From assembly GCA_026018925.1 (NCBI GenBank), contig JAKSZU010000016.1, forward strand, positions 59,215,575 to 59,279,574: a stretch of DNA of 64,000 nt. The letters are read 5' to 3'. Position numbers and translations under genes: made by a program. This stretch comes from Tupaia tana (Eukaryota; Chordata; Mammalia; Scandentia; Tupaiidae). A model generated the notes under the pieces. The model did not search any database, had not been told where the DNA came from, and was given only the letters and a program-made list of their open reading frames with translations. Below, one piece after another: positions 55,180 to 64,000 of the stretch (within the stretch, counting starts at the first letter, position 1; every line of letters begins with the position of its first letter).

Positions 55180-55485
55180 AAAAATTGACGAGGAAAAGGC
55201 ACATGATTCAGTGGAAAATAGGGCATAAGATTTGAATGGACATTTCACAACATAGACTACCAACCAATAATATACAAAATGCCATCCAATCTTAGTTATT
55301 AAAGAAACAAAAAATTTAAACTATAATGAAACATCACTATATACCTTTTTAGAAAAAAAGACTAAAATTTTGAAAGACTGACAGTACAAGGAAGGTACTG
55401 GCAGAGTAGACCAACAAAAATTCTCATACATCTGAGAGAGTAAACTGGTAAAATTACTTTGGAAAATTCTTTGGCACTATTTCTC
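55180..55485. other. Possible L1 ORF2-end remnant
   Basis: ATGGACATTTCACAACATAG and AATATACAAAATGCCATCCA resemble L1 ORF2 3' text (compare 13400-13490). Weak. Confidence 0.35.
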
Positions 55486-55489
55486 AAAT

Positions 55490-56113
55490 TTGTACATACA
55501 AATACCCCTTCACTCATTACTTTCAGTCTATGAAGGAAAAGTTAAACTTAACAGGTCTGATTACTCAAACCCTGTACAACTTCCAAAAGAGGCCTGTTTT
55601 CAGAACTGGCTCATGGATGTTTGCGGGGACCCAAGCATGGAATGTTGTATCTGCTTAGAATGTTGTGCATGTCTGAGGCCTTGAGCCAGGCTCTACTAAT
55701 TTGACCAGACAGCTTTTGCAGAAGTCAGATAGGTTTCTGATGAATGGCTGCTTTTTCTCTGAGGTTCTGGAGCCCGAGTACCCGCAGTCAGTCATATAGG
55801 CACTGCATGCCTATGTTATGACTAAGCCCTAATAAAACCTCTGGGACGCCAAAGCTCAGGTAAGCTTTCTTGATTGGCAACACTTCACATACGTTTCTCA
55901 CATATTGCCAGGAGTATGAAGAGTTTTCTGTCTCATTACACTGGGAGGGAACATTTGAAAGATAGTGCATGGTTTCCTCCAGACTTCCCCACAGTGCCTT
56001 TTTCCTTTATTGATTTTACTTTATATCCTTTTGTTGTAATCAAGTGTACCATGATTGTAAAAAAACTTTTGATTATCATGAGTGGTCTTAGGGATTCCCA
56101 ACATAATTGCTAG
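55490..56113 (+). mobile_element. Solo LTR, ERVL-like
   Basis: CCCTAATAAAACCTCTGGGA (polyadenylation signal) is followed by GGTAAGCTTTCTTGATTGGC and CACTTCACATACG. The end reads TGCCTTTTTCCTTTATTGAT, then CTTTATATCCTTTTGTTGTAAT. I recall this order from mammalian ERVL-type LTRs. No internal retroviral gene is attached. Confidence 0.65.
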
Positions 56114-56199
56114 GCATAATCCCAACAAAAATGCATATTCATGTTCATCAAGAGACACATACAAGGCTACTGTGAATCAACAATAAAATAGCCCAAATG

Positions 56200-56429
56200 G
56201 GAGCCAGCAGGTGGCATGGTGCTTAAGGCGTTGGACTCCCACATGGCCGACTACAGTTTGAGTCCCAGATCTGACATGTGCATGTGTGCCCAAAATCCCA
56301 AGAGGAAAGTGGAGGAGAAGGGACTGTGGCATGGTCATCCCCTCTGGGGGGTGAGTTTTCTCGCTTCCTCTCTCTTTGTGTCTTTCTGGCAAGTTAGACA
56401 AAAATATAGCAAAAATTTCTCAACAAAAA
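56200..56429 (+). mobile_element. CYN-SINE, divergent long form, internally shortened
   Basis: It starts GGGAGCCAGCAGGTGGCATG. The segment between the B box and ACATGTGCATGTGTGCCC is shortened. Confidence 0.88.
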
Positions 56430-56827
56430 AGGCCGTATGTAGAAAAAAAAGTCTAAAATAGTTGTGTAATTACAGTGTGATACTAACAAAAATGAACAAA
56501 CTACTGATAAATATAATGATATAAATCTTACAAATGCTAACTAAAACCAGACAGAAATATTGTCAAGGCTTCCAAACCAAGACTACCAGAAATGTAGCTG
56601 TAGCTACACATGCTAGGTTTATAATTCATTTCAGCAAGTATAACACACATCATGGAGAACTATGGAGTCTCAGTAAAAGAAAAGACCTATATACCTCTGG
56701 TTTTGGGGAGAGTCCAAGGAAATAGATTCGTTCTAGATTGGGTGCTACCAAGAAGTGAGGACGATTTTGATCGGGTATCTTGCTAAATCTTATCTGAAGG
56801 AAGGCATCCTAGAATAAGACTAAGGGG

Positions 56828-57128
56828 GGGAACCAGCAGTTAGCGTAATGGCTATGTCGCTGGACTCCCACGTAGTCAACCATGGTTTGTGTCCCGGACC
56901 CGGTGGCTTAGAACTCACGCCGGGCACATGTGCGTGCGTGCCCAAGATCCCGAGAGGAGAATGGAGGAGAAGGGATTGCGGCGTGACCATCCCCCCTGGG
57001 GGGTGATTTCTCGCTTTCTGTCTCTATGTCTCTCTCTGTCTGTCTGGTGAGCGCATGCGCCCTATAGTGGAAAATAAAAACCTCTCCAAAAAAAAAAAAA
57101 AAAAAAAAAAAAGAAGGAAAAAAAAAAA
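56828..57128 (+). mobile_element. CYN-SINE, long form with expanded A-tail
   Basis: The target word agaataagactaaggg is duplicated. The tail is about 60 bp of A with a few G. Confidence 0.95.
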
Positions 57129-57293
57129 GAATAAGACTAAGGGTATTGAAGCAGCATTCATATTAGACAGGAGGCAGGTGACTAGTATTTTGTGATTTGC
57201 ACAGTGACCTTGTTTTTCTCTGTGCTTAGACAAAATTATGAAGTAGTCTTGTTTTTTCCTAATTTCATCATGCTTAAGATGTGATCCTGTCTG

Positions 57294-57558
57294 GGAACCA
57301 GCAGTTAGCGTAATGGCTATGTCACTGGATTCCCATGTAGTCGACCACGGTTCACGTCCCGAACCTGGTGGCTTAAACTCATGCCGGGCGCGAGTGCGTG
57401 CGTGCCCAAGATCCCAGGAGGAGAATGGAGGAGAAGGGATTGCGGCGTGGCCATCCCCCCTGGGGGGTGATTTCTCACTTTCTGTCTCTATGTCTCTCTC
57501 TGTCTGTCTGGCGAGCGCACGCGCCCTATAGCAAAAACCTTTCCAAAAAAAAAAAAAG
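57294..57558 (+). mobile_element. CYN-SINE, long form, perfect 19-bp target duplication
   Basis: taagatgtgatcctgtctg is exact at 57275-57293 and 57559-57577. Confidence 0.96.
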
Positions 57559-57579
57559 TAAGATGTGATCCTGTCTGAT

Positions 57580-58545
57580 GTTGGTGTTCTATGAGATCCT
57601 TTATATTCAACAAAAGACCATCATGTTCTAGTGGTCGGTACTAGAGCCAGTCTTTAACAAACCATGGCCTGGGTACTCTATCAAGCCAAGTTCCCAATGT
57701 CAGAGACTGCTTTTCCTTTATCAATACATACTATATGATTCCATTTCTATCAAGTTTAAAAACAGGCAAAACCAAATCCATGATGGCAGAATTCAGAAAA
57801 TAGGTTATCTTTTAAGAACAAAGAGAGAGAGAGGCAATAATTTGGAGGGGATGATGAAGAATTTCTAGGGTACTCTTAATACCGCTCTGGGAAGAAAAAG
57901 AAACATTTCTGGGTCGACAAATGGTGAGAAAATAGAGAGAAACTGGCAATACATTTTGTAATCTTCATTCTATTTAAAACATGATAAATAGACTTTCACT
58001 ACAAAATGAGGTTAGCTATGCTCACTTATCTATAAACTATCTAGGACAATGTGTCACATGTTGAAATCCAAAATATATTAGGTGAAAAATATACAAGTGT
58101 TCATGCATAGAACCCATTGGCACTTACTCAAGATTTCATGCCCAATAGCAAAAATTTCTCAAAAAAAAGCCCAAACTACATATATGAACAAAATAACTTG
58201 AATTTCTATCAAATTCAGCTACTTTAACAACAACAAAAAATAGATATCAGAATATCTGGAGATGATATCTGTATATCTGAGAAAGCAAGAACTGACTGAT
58301 AAACAAGATCCAGGAGTTGTTCAGCTGCTGAGACACCCCAAACAAATTTGTGATGCTTTAAAGGTTGACATAAAACACATATATTAAAAACAACCAAGGA
58401 ACAAGAGAATTTTTTTTAAATAGAAGGCAGGTTTTAAAGAACCAAAAATATAATGAATTAAATAAAAATACCTTAGACATGTTAAAGAGCAGATTAGAAA
58501 CAGATAAAGATAGTTTATAGTTGGATAAATGAATTAGAAAATGAA
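57580..58545. other. Unassigned DNA
   Basis: The only SINE-like text is CCCAATAGCAAAAATTTCTC at 58141, a lone 3'-end fragment of a CYN-SINE. Confidence 0.4.
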
Positions 58546-58548
58546 TAG

Positions 58549-58752
58549 AAGGCCAACAAGTGGTGTGGAGGGGCTGAGGCCCTGGATCCCATGAGGCCAA
58601 CTGTGCAGTTTGAGTCCCAGACCCCGTGCTTTGAAAAATACCAGGTGTGCATGTGTGTGCCCAAAATACCGAGAGGAGAACTGAGGAAAAGAGATTGTGG
58701 GGGTCATTTCTCACTTTTCCTTGTCTCTCTGTGGCAAAAATCTAAAAAAAAA
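58549..58752 (+). mobile_element. CYN-related SINE, older subtype
   Basis: It starts AGGCCAACAAGTGGTGTGGA, has GTGTGTGCCCAAAATACCG, and ends TCTCTGTGGCAAAAATC. Confidence 0.82.
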
Positions 58753-58821
58753 AGAAAGAAAAAGGACAGAAGGAAGAAAGGAAGGAAAGAAGGGAGGAAA
58801 GATGGAAGGAAGGAAGAAATT
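58753..58821. repeat. Purine-rich (GGAA/GAAA)n tract
   Basis: A GAAGGAAGAAAGGAAGG-type run grows out of the preceding SINE tail. Confidence 0.85.
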
Positions 58822-59123
58822 AAATGAATCTAAAGAAATTACTCAGCAGAGAGCAGAAAGAAGACAGAAAACCAGAAAGTAGTTAAAATATTTGGAGGCC
58901 AGAATGAGACATTTTAATACTCAACTAATTGGAATCCAAAGAACAGAATACGAAGAATGGAGGAGAGGCAATATTCAAAGAAAAATGCCTGGTTATTGTA
59001 CAGAACTAGTGAAACAGAAGAATTAATCTAAAATAGGTAAACGAAACAAATTTTTGAAAAGCCACAGTTTAGAAATATTGTAATAAACTGTAGAATGCAG
59101 TTAGTTATAAAAAGAAGAACTGA

Positions 59124-59328
59124 GGGGCCAGCAGGTGGCTTGGTGGTTAAGGGTGCTGGACTCCCACATGGTCGACCATGGCTAGAGTCCTGGACCTGGC
59201 AGATTGCTTTCTCACTTTCTCTCGCTCTTGCTTTTGCTCTTGTTTCACTCTTACTCTGTCCTTCTCTGGTCAAATTAGAATAAATAAATAATAAAGTTAA
59301 ATAAAATAATTCTTAAAAATTTTTTTTA
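59124..59328 (+). mobile_element. CYN-SINE, short form
   Basis: Target words aaaagaagaactgag and aaaagaagacctgag flank it. A box GTGGCTTGGTGG. Confidence 0.92.
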
Positions 59329-59556
59329 AAAAAGAAGACCTGAGTACCTAGAGAGAGGACTGTCTACAAAGGAATGCAGCTAGGTTGACAGCTAACTTCT
59401 GAACAGCAAAACTGGAGCCCAGAAGATATTAAAATAATATCTTGAAAATGCTGCATTTCCTCAGTATTGTCTACTCAGGCTCCCAACTGAATAGACCACT
59501 CATACCCGGATCTGCTTTTCACATCGATCTTCAAGTTTAGCAACCTTGTCTTTTAT

Positions 59557-59593
59557 TATTATTAGTAGTAGTAATAGTAGTAGCAGTAGTAGA
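59557..59593. repeat. (TAG/TAA)n trinucleotide repeat
   Basis: ATTAGTAGTAGTAATAGTAG-type tract at the tail end of the next element. Confidence 0.85.
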
Positions 59594-59823
59594 GAGTATA
59601 TACTTTCATGGTGGGATGGGGGAGAGAAAGCACCCCAGTGGGGTGTGGTCATGCCACAGTCCTTTTTCCTCCATTTCTCCAACCCACCAGGACTTGGGAC
59701 ACTCATGCACATCTGCCTGGCAGGCTTTCTAAGCCACTGGGCCTGGGATTGAAACAGTGGTCAGACAAGTGGGATTTGGCTCTCTACACACAATACTTAA
59801 CTGCTGCACTACAGGGCCAGCCC
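59594..59823 (-). mobile_element. CYN-related SINE, old third subtype
   Basis: It has CACCCCAGTGGGGTGTGGTC, CCATTTCTCCAACCCACC and GGGATTTGGCTCTCTAC, ending TGCACTACAGGGCCAGCCC. Confidence 0.78.
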
Positions 59824-60167
59824 GGTAACTATGTCTTTCAACTATTTTTTTACTTAAACCATGTATCCTAAGGACTCTCTTCCTCAAACCTGCTCTCTGG
59901 CTCATAGAAACTATAAATATAAAAAAACCCAGCCTCATCTCCACCCTTAGCCTTGATTTCTGCTCAGCTTAGTGAACAATTTCATCTAGCATCTGACTAT
60001 CAGGGAAAAGTCTGGACAATAAATTCCATTTTGGACACTGAATTGAAGGTCCTTGAAAGTATCCAGGCAGTGATAGACAGAAAGCACTTAGAAATAACAG
60101 ACCTGAGGCTCAGAAAAGAGATACACTGGGGAATGCAGAGTCATACTCATCAGCAGATTGTAATAAA

Positions 60168-60416
60168 AGTAGTTGGCGTAATGGCTATGTCGCTGGACTC
60201 CCATGTAGTTGACCGTGGTTAAGTCCTGGGCCTGGTGGCTTAAACTCACGCCGGGTACATGTGTGTGCATGCCCAAGATCCTGAGAGAATGGAGGAAAAA
60301 GAATTCCGGTGTGGCCATCCCCCTGGGGGGTGATTTCTCGCTTTCTGTCTCTCTGTCTGTCTCTGTCTTTCTGGAGGCTCACACGCCCTATAACAAAATC
60401 CTCCCCCCATCAAAAA
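60168..60416 (+). mobile_element. CYN-SINE, long form, slightly 5'-truncated
   Basis: The GGACCAGC start is missing; the copy opens at AGTAGTTGGCGTAATGG. The B box is damaged (GTGGTTAAGTCC). Confidence 0.9.
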
Positions 60417-60419
60417 AGA

Positions 60420-61640
60420 AGCCATATATGAGTGGTGACTGTAAAATAGGAGTCTTTAATGTGATGGGCTTCAGGGACATTTATGGACCCAGTGAAAGTG
60501 TGGGTAAAATTCTGTGTATGTTTGTGTCTGTATTTCTCAGGTAGGGGTACATAGGAATCACCAGATTCTCAAATAAATAAGGTTAAGAATTTACGAGGAG
60601 GAGGAAGAAAGCTGAAGATGTACATACAGGGTACTATGTACTGAAATGTACTACAAATTTGGGATTAGAGAGTATGGTAGGAAAGAATATGGAGTATGTT
60701 AGCATTTCATTTCCAGTTTACCATGAGTCACGGCAACCATGAAGCACATGATCATCTTTTAAAAACGGGGCAATGATGTTCTTAAAATATGCTGACTCAG
60801 ACATCATTACTGTGGGACTACCCAGAATTCTATGAAAACTAGCATTTTTAGGCATAAGAGATTTTAGATTCAATATTTCCAGTTAAGATGTGATTTATCC
60901 TGTCCCACTCCATAAATCAGGGGGCAATTTCTCCAGCATCTTCTTTCTCTGGAGCCTATCTCATGTCACAGTTCACAATCAAAGATCTCTATTAAGCATT
61001 ACTTTATGAAACCTCATGATCGTCAATGCTGGATATATTAGCATCTCAGTTACTACAGGCAAAAAAGTTTTGAGGATAGAAAGGATTCGGCTCTAAGAAA
61101 GCCTATAAAGCCCAACCTCACAAAACAAGAATGTCAATTTGTATTGTATGCATTATCTAAAAAGGCTAAAAAATACAATTAAAGTAGTTCACACTTTATC
61201 TTTTCTTCCTCAACATTATTTGTTACTTTAGAGACAGGCAAAGACAGAAAAAAAGGTGTTTTTTCACCCTAGTATGAATTTTGAAACCCTTTCAAAAGCC
61301 ACAAGTGTGTATGAAACAAATTCTTTAGTCACATGAATTCTAACCACAGCATTCTTCCCAACCTACCACTCAAGAAAGCCAGGGATAATCTAGCCAAGCC
61401 AACTTGCATGTAAGAAAACTATAATGTCTACTGCATGGGAAACCCACAAAATATCATTTGTACATGTATCTTGGTTTACAAAAAACCCTTTCAGTAAGGA
61501 GAAGCTATGCATTACCAATTATAAAGAGATTACCAAGGACTGGGAAAGCAGAATGGTAGCCTAATGAATGCTTCATTTTTAGCAGGCTGTAGATCATAAA
61601 ACTTCCCTATAAAACTTTAAAAAATTTAAGAAAGCTTTAA
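60420..61640. other. Unassigned single-copy DNA
   Basis: No gene, SINE or L1 signature seen. Confidence 0.4.
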
Positions 61641-61649
61641 CTTAAAATC

Positions 61650-62020
61650 TTCTCCAATGCATAACATAGTCAAATTGGTAAAAATCAAAGACAAAATTCT
61701 AAAAATGGTAAGAGAGAAATGCCAAGTTACTTATAGATGTTACCCCATTAGAGTAATATCTGATCTATCACCTGAAACAATGCATGCAAAGAAAGAATGG
61801 GAAGACATATTTAAAACTATGAAAGAAAAGCAATTTCAGCCAAGAGTACTATACCCAGCAGGATTATCTTTCAAATGGGAAGAATAAATAAAATCATTCT
61901 GAGATAAATAAACACTGAAAGAAATCACAAAAACAAAATGGGCTCTTCAGGAAATACTTAAGGGACTAACTACATCAGGAATGCTAATGAGAGACAAATA
62001 GAAGAGAACACAAATCAACT
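61650..62020 (+). mobile_element. HAL1/L1 ORF1 fragment, C-terminal domain
   Basis: The frame 61657-61887 encodes a stretch like the C-terminal domain at 24990-25190 (CQVTYRCYPIRVISDLS, KEKQFQPRVLYPAGLSF). It lacks the coiled coil and RRM and stops early. Text after 61890 is degraded ORF1 end and following sequence. Confidence 0.8.
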
Positions 62021-62375
62021 AGAAAAAAAAGGTAAGTCTACACATATTGATAATAACATTGACTATCGGGACTAAACGCAGATTCAACTGTTTTACACAT
62101 AAGCAGGTTTAAATACAAATTCACCAATTATTTTATAGACAATTATCTCCACAGATTCCAATCTATAATTTATTATAACCATTATTTATTGTATTAAACT
62201 AGATAAGAGAGAAAAAGACCAAAATGTTATAGCTGAGTTTGTCTTTGGAATGAATTTTTAAAAAGGCTAAAATCAAGAACTTTGTAAAGCCTAGAAATCA
62301 CTAAATGGCTTTACTATGTCTTCACTTTTAAACATCACTTTCCAATTTTGTTTTATCTTTGCTTTTTCAAGGACT

Positions 62376-62650
62376 TCTTTCTTTCTTTTATTTTTCTTCC
62401 AGAGAGGTTTTTGCTATAGGGCACATGCGCTCGCCAGAAAGAGAGAGACAGACAGAGAGACAGAAAGCGAGAAATCACCCCCCAGGGGGGATGGCCACAC
62501 CGCAATCCCTTCTCCTCCACTCTCCTCTTGGGATCTTGGGCACGCATGCACACGCACCGGCGTGAGTTTAAGCCACTGGGTCCAGGACTCGAACAGCGGT
62601 CGACTACATGAGAGTCCAGCAACTTAGCCATTATGCTAACTGCTGGTCTC
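62376..62650 (-). mobile_element. CYN-SINE, long form
   Basis: It runs from AGAGAGGTTTTTGCTATAGGG to GCTAACTGCTGGTCTC. Target word aaggacttctttcttt is repeated as caagcacttatttcttt. Confidence 0.94.
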
Positions 62651-62925
62651 AAGCACTTATTTCTTTATGAACAATACATATTATGGCCTAACGATAACTC
62701 ACAGTTTGTGAGTATAAACTTTTTCTGTCTCTACCTAAGAGCTATTATATTGTTAGATACAATTTTACCTACCTCTAACTGGACCAATGATTGATAGACA
62801 CCAATTTTTTCAAATTATATCTTACCTCCCCTAGTCCTCTACACAAAAATTATAAATTCTTCTTTCATTTGCTATGTAAAAAATCATCTTTGTTAATTTA
62901 TGAGAGTGCTTGTTGCCTGACTTTT

Positions 62926-63101
62926 TTAAAGAATTATTTATTTCATTTAATTAATTTATTATTTTCATTTTTTAATTCACCAGAGAGAGCGAGAGAAAGA
63001 GAGAGAGAAAGTGAGAAAGCAAGCCGCTAGATCTAGGACTCAAATCACAGTCGGTCAAGTGGAAGTTAAGTGCCTCAACAACCACACCACCTGCTGGACC
63101 C
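62926..63101 (-). mobile_element. CYN-SINE, short form
   Basis: Target words gttgcctgacttttt and gttgcctgattttta flank it. A (GA)n tract lies at 62983-63010. Confidence 0.9.
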
Positions 63102-63104
63102 TGT

Positions 63105-63466
63105 TGCCTGATTTTTAATATGTTCTTTAGAACTGTATCTCACAGTAAACAATTTAGTACATATTTGCAGAATAATCATTGGACCAGGTTTTGAATGTTC
63201 ACAACCTAATGTTAAATGTTACAAGTGATAAATATGTTTATATCCTCAATTTGTTTATTACACACTGCATACATGCTTTTAAAGACCGTTCTGTACCCTA
63301 CGAAGATGTGTAATAATTATATGTAAGTCATAAATTACAGTAAATATTTAAAGAGAAAAAATAACTTTCTGATCATAAAAAAGCAATAAATAATATTCAC
63401 ATTAACTTTTTAGGACCTAAATTTCATATTTAGTTTTCTAAGTCACTTTTTAAAAATTTCACTTAC
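63105..63466 (-). other. TPST1 intron, 5' end
   Basis: The sequence following the TPST1 exon donor on the minus strand. Nothing else is recognised. Confidence 0.6.
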
Positions 63467-63665
63467 CCTTCTAGTGTTTTCAAGGATTTTGGGATCGGGT
63501 TTTCCATAGTTAGGTGGATTGGCATAAGGGTCATACCCAAGTTTGGCAAGCATGGGTGCGATCACTGCCATGTCTTGTAAGACATCTGGAGGTATTTTTC
63601 CAACCCATTTTGATAGCGCTCCCACATTGACTGGCTTGATGACTTGGTCTGTAGATCTCTCCACT
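63467..63665 (-). CDS. TPST1: TPST1 internal coding exon (66 residues)
   Basis: TPST1 is a Golgi type II membrane enzyme that transfers sulfate from PAPS to tyrosines of secreted proteins. The exon encodes 66 residues, from [13 protein letters not shown] through [19 protein letters not shown] to ENTRR. This fits the C-terminal part of the lumenal catalytic domain of TPST1 better than TPST2 (VNVGALSKW and ILENTRR as I recall the paralogues). On the minus strand the acceptor is TTATATTGTTTTCAG before base 63665, and the donor is AGG|GTAAGTG after base 63467. The first base completes a lysine codon and the last codon is whole. No disabling change is seen, so this is a real gene. The following exon, expected to encode about 20 more residues, was not found at lower coordinates. 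Confidence 0.93.
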
Positions 63666-63837
63666 CTGAAAACAATATAATGTGAATAAATATTTTTTTA
63701 AATAGTGCTTAAAAAAACTTAAATTATTTTTGACAACTTTAAAACTGTAATTGTTTGGATTATAAAGCAAATGACAAAGTGATCACTAATCAGGCTTAAC
63801 ATTATGTACAGACTTTTTAAAAAATAATTTCAGTTTG

Positions 63838-64000
63838 GGACCAGCAGTTAGCGTAATGGCTATGTCGCTGGACTCCCACGTAGTCGACCGCGGTTCGCAT
63901 CCCAGACCCGGTGGCTTAAAACTCACGCCAGGCGCATATGCGTGCATGCCCAAGATCCCGAGAGGAGAATGGAGGAGAAGAGATTGAGGCATGGCCATCC
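63838..64000 (+). mobile_element. CYN-SINE, long form, cut by the window end
   Basis: It starts GGGACCAGCAGTTAGCGTAATGG and is complete up to GGCATGGCCATCC at the last base. It lies in the TPST1 intron upstream of the exon. Confidence 0.94.

Overview
The window looks like mammalian intronic DNA. The clearest organism marker is a dense population (about 80 copies, both strands) of one tRNA-derived SINE. It has an A box (TAGCGTAATGG), a B box (GGTTCGAGTCC) and a head starting GGACCAGCAG. It matches my recollection of the CYN-SINEs (tRNA-Ile derived) of colugos, so a dermopteran (Galeopterus or Cynocephalus) is the most likely source. This is inference: no database search was possible.

The only multi-exon host gene I can anchor is TPST1 (tyrosylprotein sulfotransferase 1). 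One complete 199-bp coding exon lies on the minus strand at 63467-63665, with good splice sites on both sides. I did not find the following, final coding segment of TPST1 in the window, so most of bases 1-63466 is probably one large TPST1 intron filled with insertions.

Layout: 1-7 kb is AT-rich single-copy DNA with scattered SINEs. 7-10.2 kb holds a pair of minus-strand, class I ERV-like LTR sequences. 10.7-14.7 kb is a decayed plus-strand L1. 15-20.3 kb is less repeat-rich and ends in an unexplained CpG island (19.5-20.3 kb). 22.4-25.9 kb is the most interesting segment: a full-length-looking retrocopy of the 5' two thirds of MAPKAP1 (SIN1) mRNA, with an open frame, joined to a HAL1-like half-L1 that has an intact 333-codon ORF1. 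26.4-27.3 kb is an RPL15 retropseudogene split by a SINE. 29.8-30.6 kb is a MIR holding a Tigger-like DNA transposon that itself holds a CYN-SINE. 31.6-35.3 kb is an old minus-strand L1. 35.4-37.5 kb is an ACADM (MCAD) retropseudogene inserted inside a CYN-SINE, with a 16-bp target duplication. 47.4-48.4 kb carries a composite 7SL-like/CYN SINE next to a near-perfect 107-bp inverted repeat. 52.4-53.5 and 61.6-62.0 kb are older HAL1 relatives, and 55.5-56.1 kb is a solo LTR. TPST1 closes the window.

Functional reading: apart from the TPST1 exon, the only frames likely to give a sizeable protein are the MAPKAP1-derived ORF and the HAL1 ORF1. I see no RNA genes apart from SINE-embedded Pol III promoters, no CRISPR and no bacterial-type system. 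Most open frames here are SINE read-through.
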